DNA of 64,000 nucleotides from Parabacteroides sp. TM07-1AC (lineage in GTDB: Bacteria; Bacteroidota; Bacteroidia; Bacteroidales; Tannerellaceae), in contig NZ_QUKD01000009.1 of the NCBI RefSeq assembly GCF_003480915.1, forward strand, positions 62,001 through 126,000. The letters run 5' to 3'. Of the stretch, positions 43,080 through 51,826 are shown in pieces. Every line of letters starts with the position of its first letter. The first letter of the stretch is position 1. A model generated the notes under the pieces. The model saw only the letters and a list, made by a program, of their open reading frames with translations, ran no database searches and was not told the DNA's origin. The position numbers and the translations under genes were made by a program.

Positions 43080-44873
43080 TTACATTCTTTCCGGAACTTC
43101 GATGCCCAGCAATGACATGCCCGATTTGACTATCTTGGCTACGTTGGCTGATAATACGAGGCGGAACTGTTTGATTTCCGCATTCTCTTCGCGCAGGATG
43201 GAGAAGTCGTGATAGAACTGGTTGTATTCTTTTACCAGGTCGTAGACGTAGTTCGCAATGTAAGCGGGGCTGTATTCCTTGCCTGCTTCTTTCACCGTTA
43301 CAGCGTAGTCTGCGATCATCTGGATCAGACCTTCCTCTTTCTCCGAGATAAGTGTATTGGCGGGCACTTGTTCGGGAAGCACAATTCCCTGCTCGGCAGC
43401 CTTTCGCAAAACGGAACGGATTCGGGCATATGTGTACTGAATAAACGGGCCGGTATTGCCGTTGAAGTCGATAGATTCTTTCGGATTGAAGGTCATATTC
43501 TTACGCGGATCGACTTTCAGGATGAAATATTTCAGGGAGCCCAGTCCTACGATACGGGAAATATTGGCAGCCTCTTCGGGAGTCATTTCGTCCAGTTTAC
43601 CCAGTTCCTGTGATATTTCGTGTGCCGTGCCGATCATCTCTTCCATCAGGTCGTCTGCATCGACAACGGTACCTTCGCGACTCTTCATTTTACCTTCCGG
43701 AAGTTCTACCATTCCGTAAGAGAAATGTACCAGTCCCTTTCCGAATTCGAAGCCCAGCTTATCGAGAAGGATAGACAGTACCTGGAAATGATAGTTCTGT
43801 TCGTTTCCTACTACATAGATCATTTTGTTGATAGGATAGTCGTCGAAGCGCAGTTTGGCTGTACCGATATCCTGTGTCATATATACGGAAGTACCGTCAG
43901 CACGGAGCAACAGTTTTTCATCCAGTCCGTCTTTGGTCAGGTCTGCCCAAACAGAACCGTCTTCACGGCGGTAGAAGATACCTTTTTCGAGGCCTTCCAT
44001 TACTTTGCCTTTACCTTCCAGGTAGGTTTGTGATTCGTAATAGATCTTGTCGAAGTCTACGCCCATCATTTTATAAGTTTCATCAAAACCGGCGTATACC
44101 CAGCTGTTCATCTTTTCCCATAAAGCGCGGACTTCAGCGTCGCCTGCTTCCCATTTGCGAAGCATCTCGCGGGCTTCTGCCATCAGGGTGGATTGAGCTT
44201 CTGCTTCTTCTTTGGTCAGACCTTTGGTCTCCAGCTCTTTCAGCTCCTGTTTATAATGTTTATCGAATAATACGTAGAAATCACCGATCAGGTGGTCGCC
44301 TTTTTTGCCGGAAGACTCAGGAGTAACGCCGTCACCCCATTTCTGCCAGGCTAGCATGGATTTACAGATGTGGATACCGCGGTCATTTACGATGTTCGTT
44401 TTAACGACTTTGTTTCCGTTCGCTTTCATGATCTCTGACAAGCTGTAGCCAAGGAGGTTGTTGCGTACATGTCCCAGGTGAAGGGGCTTGTTCGTGTTAG
44501 GCGAAGAATATTCGATCATCACCAGAGGAGACTGTTCCGTCACAGGAATGATCCCGTAGGAGGGCTGTGCATGGACCGTATTCAGCAGGTCGATCCAGCA
44601 AGGACCGGCAACTGTCAAGTTCAGAAAACCTTTGATCACGTTGAACTCAGATACAGCCGGTTCGTTTTTCAGCAAATACTCGCCGATTTCCTGAGCGGTC
44701 TGTTCCGGTGACTTCTTCGATGCACGAAGGAAGGGGAATACAACCAGGGTAAGATGTCCTTTAAACTCTTTTTTTGTCTTCTGTAACTGTATCTGGGCTT
44801 CCGTGATGTCGGTACCGTACAGTTCTTTTATTCCGGCAATGATCGCACCGGTGATCTGCTGTTCAATAACCAT
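43080..44873 (-). CDS. argS: Arginyl-tRNA synthetase
   Basis: A 597-residue class I synthetase that charges tRNA-Arg. The HIGH-type motif is seen in SSPNTNKPLHLGHVRNNLLG, and the KMSKS-equivalent loop in EGKMKSREGTVVD. The C-terminal DALR anticodon domain is seen in FIQYTYARIRSVLRKA and the terminal LGIEVPERM. I place the start at 44873 (MVIEQQITGAIIAGI). A longer reading from 44921 adds 16 residues (MYLCVQNKIR...) that cover the -7 box and look untranslated. It probably charges the tRNA-Arg(CCT) at 16766-16837. Confidence 0.94.
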   Translation of the reverse strand: MVIEQQITGAIIAGIKELYGTDITEAQIQLQKTKKEFKGHLTLVVFPFLRASKKSPEQTAQEIGEYLLKNEPAVSEFNVIKGFLNLTVAGPCWIDLLNTVHAQPSYGIIPVTEQSPLVMIEYSSPNTNKPLHLGHVRNNLLGYSLSEIMKANGNKVVKTNIVNDRGIHICKSMLAWQKWGDGVTPESSGKKGDHLIGDFYVLFDKHYKQELKELETKGLTKEEAEAQSTLMAEAREMLRKWEAGDAEVRALWEKMNSWVYAGFDETYKMMGVDFDKIYYESQTYLEGKGKVMEGLEKGIFYRREDGSVWADLTKDGLDEKLLLRADGTSVYMTQDIGTAKLRFDDYPINKMIYVVGNEQNYHFQVLSILLDKLGFEFGKGLVHFSYGMVELPEGKMKSREGTVVDADDLMEEMIGTAHEISQELGKLDEMTPEEAANISRIVGLGSLKYFILKVDPRKNMTFNPKESIDFNGNTGPFIQYTYARIRSVLRKAAEQGIVLPEQVPANTLISEKEEGLIQMIADYAVTVKEAGKEYSPAYIANYVYDLVKEYNQFYHDFSILREENAEIKQFRLVLSANVAKIVKSGMSLLGIEVPERM

Positions 44874-44910
44874 ATTCTTACTTCTATATATTCTGATTTT
44901 ATTTTGGACG

Positions 44911-44918
44911 CAAAGGTA
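44911..44918 (-). promoter_or_regulatory. -7 box upstream of argS
   Basis: Minus-strand TACCTTTG, 38 bp before the chosen start codon. It supports the shorter argS start. Confidence 0.5.
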
Positions 44919-44921
44919 CAT

Positions 44922-45506
44922 GATTATTTTCTAAAAACCTGCGTATAGGTATTTTGAATTAACAGTTAGCGTGGTCTTTACCATATTCTTTTTTGTAGGG
45001 GCTCATTTGTGGTTTTTATAGACAAATTTCTTTTTTATGTTTGGTTAGTATGTATAAAAGGTGGAAACAGAGGAAAAGTTGCGAAAAATGCAAAATAGCG
45101 GAAATAGTGTTGTGAAATGGGTAGTTTGCCGTGTGGTGTGTGCATGATATCAGAAACGGTTATAGCGTGATGATTTATTTGACTTTAGCGATCTTTGTAT
45201 ATTATAAAAGGAGTGTTTTTGGGATAAATTATAAACTTTAAGTTACGCCAAATTCGGATCTGGTTGTAAATGATGGGATATAAATTTAGATTCGGTTGAT
45301 TTCGTAGAGTATGAGCCTGACAGCACTAGGATTATAACATAACTTCATTTGGGATTACAAGAGGTTATGAAAATTACAAGGACAGTAAATATTATGAATT
45401 ATTTAATTGAGAATCGGATGGTTTATATTTTAATAGTAACAACTGGGCTTAATACGTCAGACATGGAGATACGAAGTTTAAAAAATGGCTCATTAACAGG
45501 AATTGT
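44922..45506. other. AT-rich intergenic region ahead of pilus locus 2
   Basis: About 585 bp without a recognisable gene. I see no perfect TAnnTTTG box; GATCTTTG near 45188 is the closest. A short hairpin (CATAACTTC ... GAGGTTATG, about 45339-45370) lies in the second half. It presumably contains the locus 2 promoter and a long leader. No inverted-repeat pair like that at 3109-3271 was found. Confidence 0.4.
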
Positions 45507-46073
45507 ATGAGGACTGTTTTTTTACTTTTCATTTTCCTGGTATTTACGGTGACAAGTGCATTCAGCCAAAAAGTGGCTGTAAAGTCTAACTTGCTCTATG
45601 ATTTGACTACTTCCATGAATCTGGGAGTTGAATTGGGCTTGAGTAAAAAATGGACGTTGGACGTTTCCGCAAACTATAATCCTTGGAAGTTTGGAGATGA
45701 TAGTGACGCTATGCGTCTGCGTCATTGGCTGGTACAACCTGAATTACGGTATTGGACTTGTGAGAAATTCGTGGGACATTTTTTGGGAATTCATGGACAC
45801 TATGGGGACTACAATGTGGGTGGAATAAAGTTCCTGAGTGACAATATGGAAAAGAGTCGTTATCAGGGAACTCTTTACGGAGCCGGACTTTCGTATGGTT
45901 ATCAGTGGTTGTTGAGTAACCGTTGGAGCATGGAAGCGGTGGTAGGGGTCGGTTGGGCTCATCTGAACCAGGATAAATATCCATGTACAGCATGTGGCGA
46001 CAAAATTCAAAAAGACAGAGATTATTTCGGTGTGACGAAACTTGCACTTTCGGTTGTTTACTTTTTTAAATGA
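45507..46073 (+). CDS. DUF3575-family outer-membrane barrel protein of pilus locus 2
   Basis: A 188-residue paralogue of the protein at 24865-25446, with a signal peptide ending FSQ. Shared strands include NLGVELGLSKKWTLDVSANY, HWLVQPELRYWTCEKF, YQGTLYGAGLSYGYQWLL and the CxxC motif at C160/C163 (YPCTACG). Like its paralogue it opens a fimbrial locus, directly before the stalk gene. Its stop codon overlaps an upstream in-frame ATG of the next reading frame, but the real stalk start lies 114 bp later. The family has no established biochemical role. Confidence 0.82.
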   Translation: MRTVFLLFIFLVFTVTSAFSQKVAVKSNLLYDLTTSMNLGVELGLSKKWTLDVSANYNPWKFGDDSDAMRLRHWLVQPELRYWTCEKFVGHFLGIHGHYGDYNVGGIKFLSDNMEKSRYQGTLYGAGLSYGYQWLLSNRWSMEAVVGVGWAHLNQDKYPCTACGDKIQKDRDYFGVTKLALSVVYFFK

Positions 46074-46186
46074 CTTTTCAATTACGCAATATAAGAGATA
46101 TTCCGAATATAGTTGATGCTAAACTTCTTTATTATCATAGTTATTATCAGAATTTATCTAACAAGTATAATTTAAATTTATTCAGA

Positions 46187-47827
46187 ATGAGAATCAAATC
46201 TATTTTTGCCGTATTACTGGCTATAGCCACAATGGCAAGTTGTTCAGACAACGTTGAAGGCGAAGGGCCTGATACTGGTACAGGCTCCTCCGGAACGGCT
46301 TATATGTCGTTAAATGTAACGTATCCTACTTCATCTACAAAGGCAGGTTCAACAGAAGAACCTGCAGAGCCGGATGAAGCTGCTATTAAGGAATTTTATG
46401 TGTTGACATTCGATGGCAGCGCAGATAAAAAGTTAATCAAGCATTCTAATGCAACTACGTATTATACAAAGATTGACGGTTCTGTTACTAAAATGCTTAA
46501 GGTAAATCCGGATACCAAATATCTGCTTGTTGTTGCTAATCCGGGGGCTAAAATGCAGAACAGGCTGGGCTCTTTAACAGAGAATACGAAATACAGTGAT
46601 TTTAATGAAGTTATTACTTTGGATGCTTTAGGAGCTGGTGAAACTCCCGATATTCTTGTTAAAGAGATTGTGGAATCTGTTGATGGTTCTACCGGTATTG
46701 GTAAACACTTCACGATGATCAATGTCGGTACGTATGATATAAATAGTGACAAATGGCCAGATGATGGCTTACTCGATGTCGGTAGTAATGTAAAGAAGGT
46801 TGACCCACAGGGCACTTATCCAAACGATGCAGCTGCTCAGGCTGCTGCGAGCAGTGATAAAGCTACTCTTAAAATCGAACGTTTGGCTGCTAAGATAGAA
46901 GTGGATGCTACAAGTGCTGTAGCAGCTACAACTACTTATCCGAATGCAAAATTTGAGTTTGGGGCTTGGATATTAGACTATCGTAACAGTACATTCTTTC
47001 CTTATGCAAAGAAAACTAAATTAGATACGCATAATAGCCCTGCTTTCTATGAAAATAACTTTTATACAGAAGATCCTAACTATATCCTGGATGAGGTTGG
47101 TAAAGGGCACGAAAATGGAATTATTCTGAATAAAGCAGATGATTCTAAAGATATTCCGGCTGATGGGCTTTGGAAAGACAGCAAAGGACTAGACTATTGT
47201 ATCGAAAATACAATGGAAGCCAAGGCTCAAAAGTTCGGAGCAGCTACACGTTTGGTCATAAAAGGATTATATACTCCTAATAATACTGAAATACCATTAG
47301 GAACAGATTGGTTTTTCTGGGATAATAAGGCTTATACTATTGCTACGTTGAAAGCTGCCTATAATGCGGCTAAAACAGATCCAACTGAAATTGAGAAATT
47401 GTTTATTGAAGCAACCGACAATTTCCTGATAGAGGCTAATAAGATAAATTCAAATATTAGTACTTCAGATATTGACCTTCTTGATGCAGCTCAACTTACT
47501 ACGGCATTGATCCCTAATGGTGGTGAAATTACTAAAATAAATAAATGCCTTCGCTGGTACCAAGGTGGTCTCAATTACTATTATTATGAAATTCGTCATG
47601 ATAATTCGGATCTAGGGAATATGGAATTTGGTAAATATGGTGTGGTACGTAATAACTGGTATAACCTCAATCTGAAAAATGTTACAGGAAAAGGTACTCC
47701 ATGGTATCCGGGTGGAGGTCCTGAAGATCCAGATCCAGGAGAAGATATCGACCAGGAAAATGCTTACCTGGATTTCGAAATAGAAGTAGGTCCATGGGTT
47801 TATTGGACTACAGATTTTGATATCTAA
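46187..47827 (+). CDS. Putative stalk fimbrillin (Mfa1/FimA type) of locus 2
   Basis: A 546-residue lipoprotein precursor. I place the start at 46187, because MRIKSIFAVLLAIATMASC is a complete signal with lipobox (C19); a reading from 46070 adds 39 untypical residues. A likely processing point is after K52 in SSTKAGSTEE. Fimbrillin strands: IKEFYVLTFDGSADKKLIKH, YLLVVANPGAKMQN, LKIERLAAKIEVDAT and near the end GVVRNNWYNLNLKNVTGKG, then FEIEVGPWVYWTTDFDI. This matches Mfa1-type major subunits (DUF4906-like). A hairpin follows (47842-47890) before the anchor gene. Confidence 0.78.
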   Translation: MRIKSIFAVLLAIATMASCSDNVEGEGPDTGTGSSGTAYMSLNVTYPTSSTKAGSTEEPAEPDEAAIKEFYVLTFDGSADKKLIKHSNATTYYTKIDGSVTKMLKVNPDTKYLLVVANPGAKMQNRLGSLTENTKYSDFNEVITLDALGAGETPDILVKEIVESVDGSTGIGKHFTMINVGTYDINSDKWPDDGLLDVGSNVKKVDPQGTYPNDAAAQAAASSDKATLKIERLAAKIEVDATSAVAATTTYPNAKFEFGAWILDYRNSTFFPYAKKTKLDTHNSPAFYENNFYTEDPNYILDEVGKGHENGIILNKADDSKDIPADGLWKDSKGLDYCIENTMEAKAQKFGAATRLVIKGLYTPNNTEIPLGTDWFFWDNKAYTIATLKAAYNAAKTDPTEIEKLFIEATDNFLIEANKINSNISTSDIDLLDAAQLTTALIPNGGEITKINKCLRWYQGGLNYYYYEIRHDNSDLGNMEFGKYGVVRNNWYNLNLKNVTGKGTPWYPGGGPEDPDPGEDIDQENAYLDFEIEVGPWVYWTTDFDI

Positions 47828-47839
47828 TATACTCTTAAA

Positions 47840-47892
47840 TAAAGTAGCCGGGTAGGGATACTGCCTGCTCGGTTCTTTCCATTTTTTAAGTA
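47840..47892 (+). terminator. Hairpin between stalk and anchor genes (possible attenuator)
   Basis: AGCCGGGTAGGG pairs with TGCCTGCTCGGTT through several G-U pairs and is followed by a T-rich stretch ending TTTTTT (47883-47888). It would give more stalk than anchor mRNA. Confidence 0.55.
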
Positions 47893-47935
47893 GTCAACCT
47901 TTGGGTTGTCATAGCTAAAAGAATAAACAAAAAAT

Positions 47936-48952
47936 ATGTTCGGAAATATCAAACAGTTATTCATTCTTATTATATTCCTTATGCCGGCTTCGTGTACCTC
48001 GATCTTTGAGGATATGCCCCGTTGCGAGTTGTGGTTGAAATTCGTATTCGATCATAATATGGAATATGCGGACTCGTTTAGTCCACAAGTGAAATCGGTA
48101 GACGTATTCGTGTTCGATAGCAATGATAAACTATTATTCACCAAACGTACCGAAGCAGCCGGATTAGTCGATGGAAACAAAATGCCGTTGGCAGACGATC
48201 TTGCATACGGGAAGTATAAGGTGCTTACTATCGGAGGGTTGTCCGATAATTTTCGTGTTTCCGATTATCTCGGACAAGATGTGGTTCCGGGAGTTACAAC
48301 ACTTCAACAATTTATGTTCGCCCTGGAACGCAGGTCGGACGAGGTGAACTTCGAATTTCCTCATCTTTACTTAGGTGAAGCCCTGGAAATAGACTATTCC
48401 CCGGAAAACGCCGACCATAAAGTGTATCAGGTGAACCTGATGCGCATTACCAATCGGTTTAATATGATGCTGGTTAGTTTGAACGGAGCGGCTCCAGCTA
48501 CTGAAATTCCTCCGTATACTTTTGAAATTGTTACACCGGAAAGCGGTACCTATTCATGGGAGAACGAACCGTTGGATGTAACCCATCCGGTAACTTATTC
48601 ACCTTACTATCTCAATAAAGGAGAGACTAGTGACATTCTTGTATCTGCCCACCTGAATACCCTTCGGTTATTGAATAGGGAAGGACTCGATTATAAGATT
48701 GTTGTACGCGATACGAAAACGCTAAACGAAGTATGGAGCTATAATTTACTGACTCTATTGTTGTATACCAAGCCTATCAACAGGCATGACGGTACAGCCC
48801 TGCCTTTCCAGGAATATCTGGACCGTGAAGGGGAGTGGAACCTTATTTTCTGCGTGACTGAAAAAGATCCTGGAAGCGGAAATGCATTTCTGTCGATCGG
48901 TCTTCAGGTTGCCGACTGGATATATTGGCTTCATGATATAGAGATTGAATAA
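47936..48952 (+). CDS. FimB/Mfa2-family pilus anchor of locus 2
   Basis: A 338-residue lipoprotein (MPASC, C20). It begins IFEDMPRCELWLKFVFDHNM, and includes VDVFVFDSNDKLLFTKRT and LAYGKYKVLTIGGLSDNF, the standard strands of the Mfa2 anchor family (with the 'CxxxLxFxy' start). It lacks the Thr-Arg/Lys-Ala processing site present in other subunits, as expected for a base subunit retained on the outer membrane. It ends LQVADWIYWLHDIEIE, close to the end of the stalk protein just upstream. It is located after the putative attenuator hairpin. Confidence 0.82.
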   Translation: MFGNIKQLFILIIFLMPASCTSIFEDMPRCELWLKFVFDHNMEYADSFSPQVKSVDVFVFDSNDKLLFTKRTEAAGLVDGNKMPLADDLAYGKYKVLTIGGLSDNFRVSDYLGQDVVPGVTTLQQFMFALERRSDEVNFEFPHLYLGEALEIDYSPENADHKVYQVNLMRITNRFNMMLVSLNGAAPATEIPPYTFEIVTPESGTYSWENEPLDVTHPVTYSPYYLNKGETSDILVSAHLNTLRLLNREGLDYKIVVRDTKTLNEVWSYNLLTLLLYTKPINRHDGTALPFQEYLDREGEWNLIFCVTEKDPGSGNAFLSIGLQVADWIYWLHDIEIE

Positions 48953-48968
48953 TGTGAAATAAAATGAA

Positions 48969-50090
48969 ATGATATATAGACTATTACATATAGTTTTCTT
49001 TGTACTTGCCGTGACTTTGGTCTCGTGTGGTGAAAAAGAGATTATTACTCCTTTGGCTACCCGGGCATCTCTTCAGGTCAATTTGGTTGATGATACGGAT
49101 AAAGACAGGCAGGAGTTAATAAAAACCATTCGGTTTATCATATTTGACGATGCGTCGTTGGCTACAGTGAAACTGGATAAAAATATTTATTCGGAAGTTC
49201 TGTCGCCGGAAACAGCGACAGATATAAAAGTAAATGAGGTAGAGGTCACCCCCAACGATGATAAGGTTGTGGTGGTGATCATCAATGAGCCGACAGAGTT
49301 GACGGGACAACTCGATCTCATTGACGACATGACTACCTTGGAGAATGTAACGTATGATATTGCCCGGATTCTGAACAGCAGTGGTCAGGAGGTAGTTGCT
49401 ACTACCGGTATGCCTATGGTTGGAGTAATCCGGGATGTAGCGGTTGCTAACGGCTATACAGAAACAGTGAAGATTGTGGTCGAACGTGCCGTAGCGAGGG
49501 TAGATGTCTATCTGGGAGTCCGGAAAGATTCTGAGCATGAGATCGGATACTTTAAACAAACTGCTGACACGGAGGCCAGTAGCGTTACCTTGTATAACCT
49601 TTCCTATAACAGCTATTTTGTGATGGGGAACGAAGCCAACGGTACGCGTGGTAACGCCACTGCATCGAAGAATTACGGCAAGGTTATGGGCAGTGTGGCT
49701 GATGGTGTTTTAGTCAATCAGACATGGACTGCAACAAAAGATACAACCTGGCAGTATTCTTCTGCTACCGGTGCAAAGAACCAACAGTTACTCTGTTCGT
49801 TCTATACAGCCGAACGTATCTTCCGTTCAAACTATACTGACAGGTTGGCTATCAGTATGGCTAACTTTAAAAAAGCGACTTTGTCTGTCGGTATGGATAA
49901 AAGACCGATAGAAACAGTCACCAAAAGAACTTCGGAGGATGTAGAAGCTGTGTCTTTTACTGAAATCCGGAGAAATAATGTATATGTAATAACGGCCTAT
50001 GTAGGGGAAGTCTTTGAGATTGACATATATCAGGTCACCGTTGAAGACTGGGGTACAAGACAAGACATCGATTTAGATATAAAGCTGTGA
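48969..50090 (+). CDS. Accessory fimbrillin-family pilus subunit
   Basis: A 373-residue lipoprotein (LVSC, C20) with the Thr-Arg-Ala site very early (LATRASLQVNL, R32). It contains IRFIIFDDASLATVKLD, VVVVIINEPTEL, VKIVVERAVARVDVYLGVRK and a C-terminal VTVEDWGTRQDIDLDIKL. These are the fimbrillin strands also found in the Mfa1 family. It lies 16 bp after the anchor gene and 29 bp before the next subunit, so it is probably an incorporated minor subunit like FimC or Mfa3. Confidence 0.75.
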   Translation: MIYRLLHIVFFVLAVTLVSCGEKEIITPLATRASLQVNLVDDTDKDRQELIKTIRFIIFDDASLATVKLDKNIYSEVLSPETATDIKVNEVEVTPNDDKVVVVIINEPTELTGQLDLIDDMTTLENVTYDIARILNSSGQEVVATTGMPMVGVIRDVAVANGYTETVKIVVERAVARVDVYLGVRKDSEHEIGYFKQTADTEASSVTLYNLSYNSYFVMGNEANGTRGNATASKNYGKVMGSVADGVLVNQTWTATKDTTWQYSSATGAKNQQLLCSFYTAERIFRSNYTDRLAISMANFKKATLSVGMDKRPIETVTKRTSEDVEAVSFTEIRRNNVYVITAYVGEVFEIDIYQVTVEDWGTRQDIDLDIKL

Positions 50091-50119
50091 TCCCTTCGGC
50101 GGGCATACGCAAATAATGG

Positions 50120-51790
50120 ATGATGAAATTTGGGATTTATATAAATAAGCTAAAATATACAGTGACAGCTGTCATTCTTACGGCTGCCCTCTCTTCTTGT
50201 GAGAAGATGATAGGCGGTGGTATGGATACGGAACAGATAGTCGTGCGTTCGATCGTGACGGAGGGTACCAGTGTCACCAAAGGTACGGCTATTGATTCGG
50301 ATGCAGACCTGCTGGGACTGAATTTTGGTATTTATGCTTCGAGAATACCCGCATCATCGAGTGAACAGATTTACTTTGAAGATACCAAAGCGAAAGTGAA
50401 CGATGATTATACAGCTTCATTATCACCGATCCGGTACTGGCCTGATGAAGCAACGGATCGGCTGAAGTTCTTTTCGTGGTATCCTTGCGATGGTAGCTAT
50501 ACGCCTACCGCGAGTTTTACAGCCGGGCAGTTAAGTTTGGATTATACGGCAAATACTGATGCAGCCAATCATGTGGATGTGCTGACTGCTGTATCAGGAT
50601 CGTTGGCCTGGAAAAGCCCGGTAAGTATACATTTCTACCATACCCTGACGAAGGTCTCTTTTACATTCAAGAAAGTGGCCCCGGCTCCGGATGTCGTGAC
50701 TATAAATAAAATAGAGTTTCAGGATATAGGGAAAAGCGGGAAGCTTGTTGTCACAGAAATTCCTACGTTTTCTTCTCCTGCTAAACCGGCATTTTCCTGG
50801 AGTAATGTTACAACAGGTACTGTTACTTCTACGATTACTTCCGGTAATACGGTGACGGGTACTGTAGCTCAGATCGGGGATACGTTTCTCATGTTACCGA
50901 CGAACAGTTTCTCTTCGACTGCCAAAATCGTTATAACAACCAATTGGGGGACTAACGAATTTAATCTCCGGGAAGTTGTTGCTGCCAGTGCACATACGTG
51001 GAAATCGGGTGAATATATAAACTATAATATAACCCTATCCGATAAGATATTCGAGATAACAGCTCAACCTTTACCGTGGGATACGAATCCGGTGAATGTG
51101 ATCTTTGATAAGCAGTATTATCTGAATGTCGAATATAAATCGATTGAACTGGCGGGTAATGGTGCACAAGTATTTGTAGATGTTGAAACGAATTATAAAC
51201 TGGATACGGACCCGGAAACGGGCTATCCTGCAGGTGCGTATCTAAGCAGTATTAGTGCGCCCGGAAATTATGAGCAATATCTTTCACTCGATTGGGCTAC
51301 GGTTTACAGGTCTGATGGGACTGTCTCGTCAGGTGTGCATACTTATAAGCTTGAGATTAATGTGGGGAGTTATAGCGGCGCAGAAAATAGCCGGAATACT
51401 TTGTTCAATATCAAGGCAGGTAATTTGATACACCAAATGAGAATCAAACAATACAAAGGGCTTGCTGACTGGATGACAGCTTCAAGAATTCTGGATAATT
51501 CCGGGGTTTCAGGTGTAGTACCCCGCTATAAGCTCGTTTTTGCTTCGGGATACGCAGGTGATTCGAGTGCTGGTGATCTTGGTGCGTGGACCTGGGAGGT
51601 GACTGGTGTATCTGATCCGGATGATATACTTCTGAATACGGAGACGATTATTGGAGCGAACGGGGGAAATGGCGATGCACTTTATTATTATTACAAAGCC
51701 AATGCTCCAACCGGTAAAACGGCTACCCTCACCCTGAAGAATACAAACGGCAATAATCCGCCTTTGACGATTGTAGTGCCTGCACTTTAA
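50120..51790 (+). CDS. Fimbrillin-family protein (Mfa_like_1 type)
   Basis: A 556-residue lipoprotein (LSSC, C27). The N-terminal domain is of the 'fimbrillin family' type: GLNFGIYASRIPASS, SPIRYWPDEATDRLKFFSWYP and FYHTLTKVSFTFKKV, a recognisable set in the Mfa_like_1 family. The second half is a further beta-sandwich region (YKSIELAGNGAQVFVDVETN, IKQYKGLADWM) and an end with ATLTLKNTNGNNPPLTIVV. It lies between a minor subunit and the tip protein and so may be a tip adaptor. MMKF at the start leaves two adjacent ATG codons. Confidence 0.75.
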   Translation: MMKFGIYINKLKYTVTAVILTAALSSCEKMIGGGMDTEQIVVRSIVTEGTSVTKGTAIDSDADLLGLNFGIYASRIPASSSEQIYFEDTKAKVNDDYTASLSPIRYWPDEATDRLKFFSWYPCDGSYTPTASFTAGQLSLDYTANTDAANHVDVLTAVSGSLAWKSPVSIHFYHTLTKVSFTFKKVAPAPDVVTINKIEFQDIGKSGKLVVTEIPTFSSPAKPAFSWSNVTTGTVTSTITSGNTVTGTVAQIGDTFLMLPTNSFSSTAKIVITTNWGTNEFNLREVVAASAHTWKSGEYINYNITLSDKIFEITAQPLPWDTNPVNVIFDKQYYLNVEYKSIELAGNGAQVFVDVETNYKLDTDPETGYPAGAYLSSISAPGNYEQYLSLDWATVYRSDGTVSSGVHTYKLEINVGSYSGAENSRNTLFNIKAGNLIHQMRIKQYKGLADWMTASRILDNSGVSGVVPRYKLVFASGYAGDSSAGDLGAWTWEVTGVSDPDDILLNTETIIGANGGNGDALYYYYKANAPTGKTATLTLKNTNGNNPPLTIVVPAL

Positions 51791-51826
51791 TTGTAAAGAA
51801 TATTTTTTAAGAAAGGAAACAGAATA

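Noticed and set aside
44874..44921. Longer argS start at 44921
   Set aside because: The additional codons include the TACCTTTG -7 box, so they are most likely upstream of the transcription start.
44922..45506. An inverton controlling pilus locus 2
   Set aside because: I could not find a matching pair of inverted repeats around a promoter in this region. Only a small local hairpin is present.
46070..46186. A longer N-terminus for the locus 2 stalk fimbrillin starting at 46070
   Set aside because: The added 39 residues would bury the signal peptide and lipobox that begin at 46187, and overlap the preceding stop codon.
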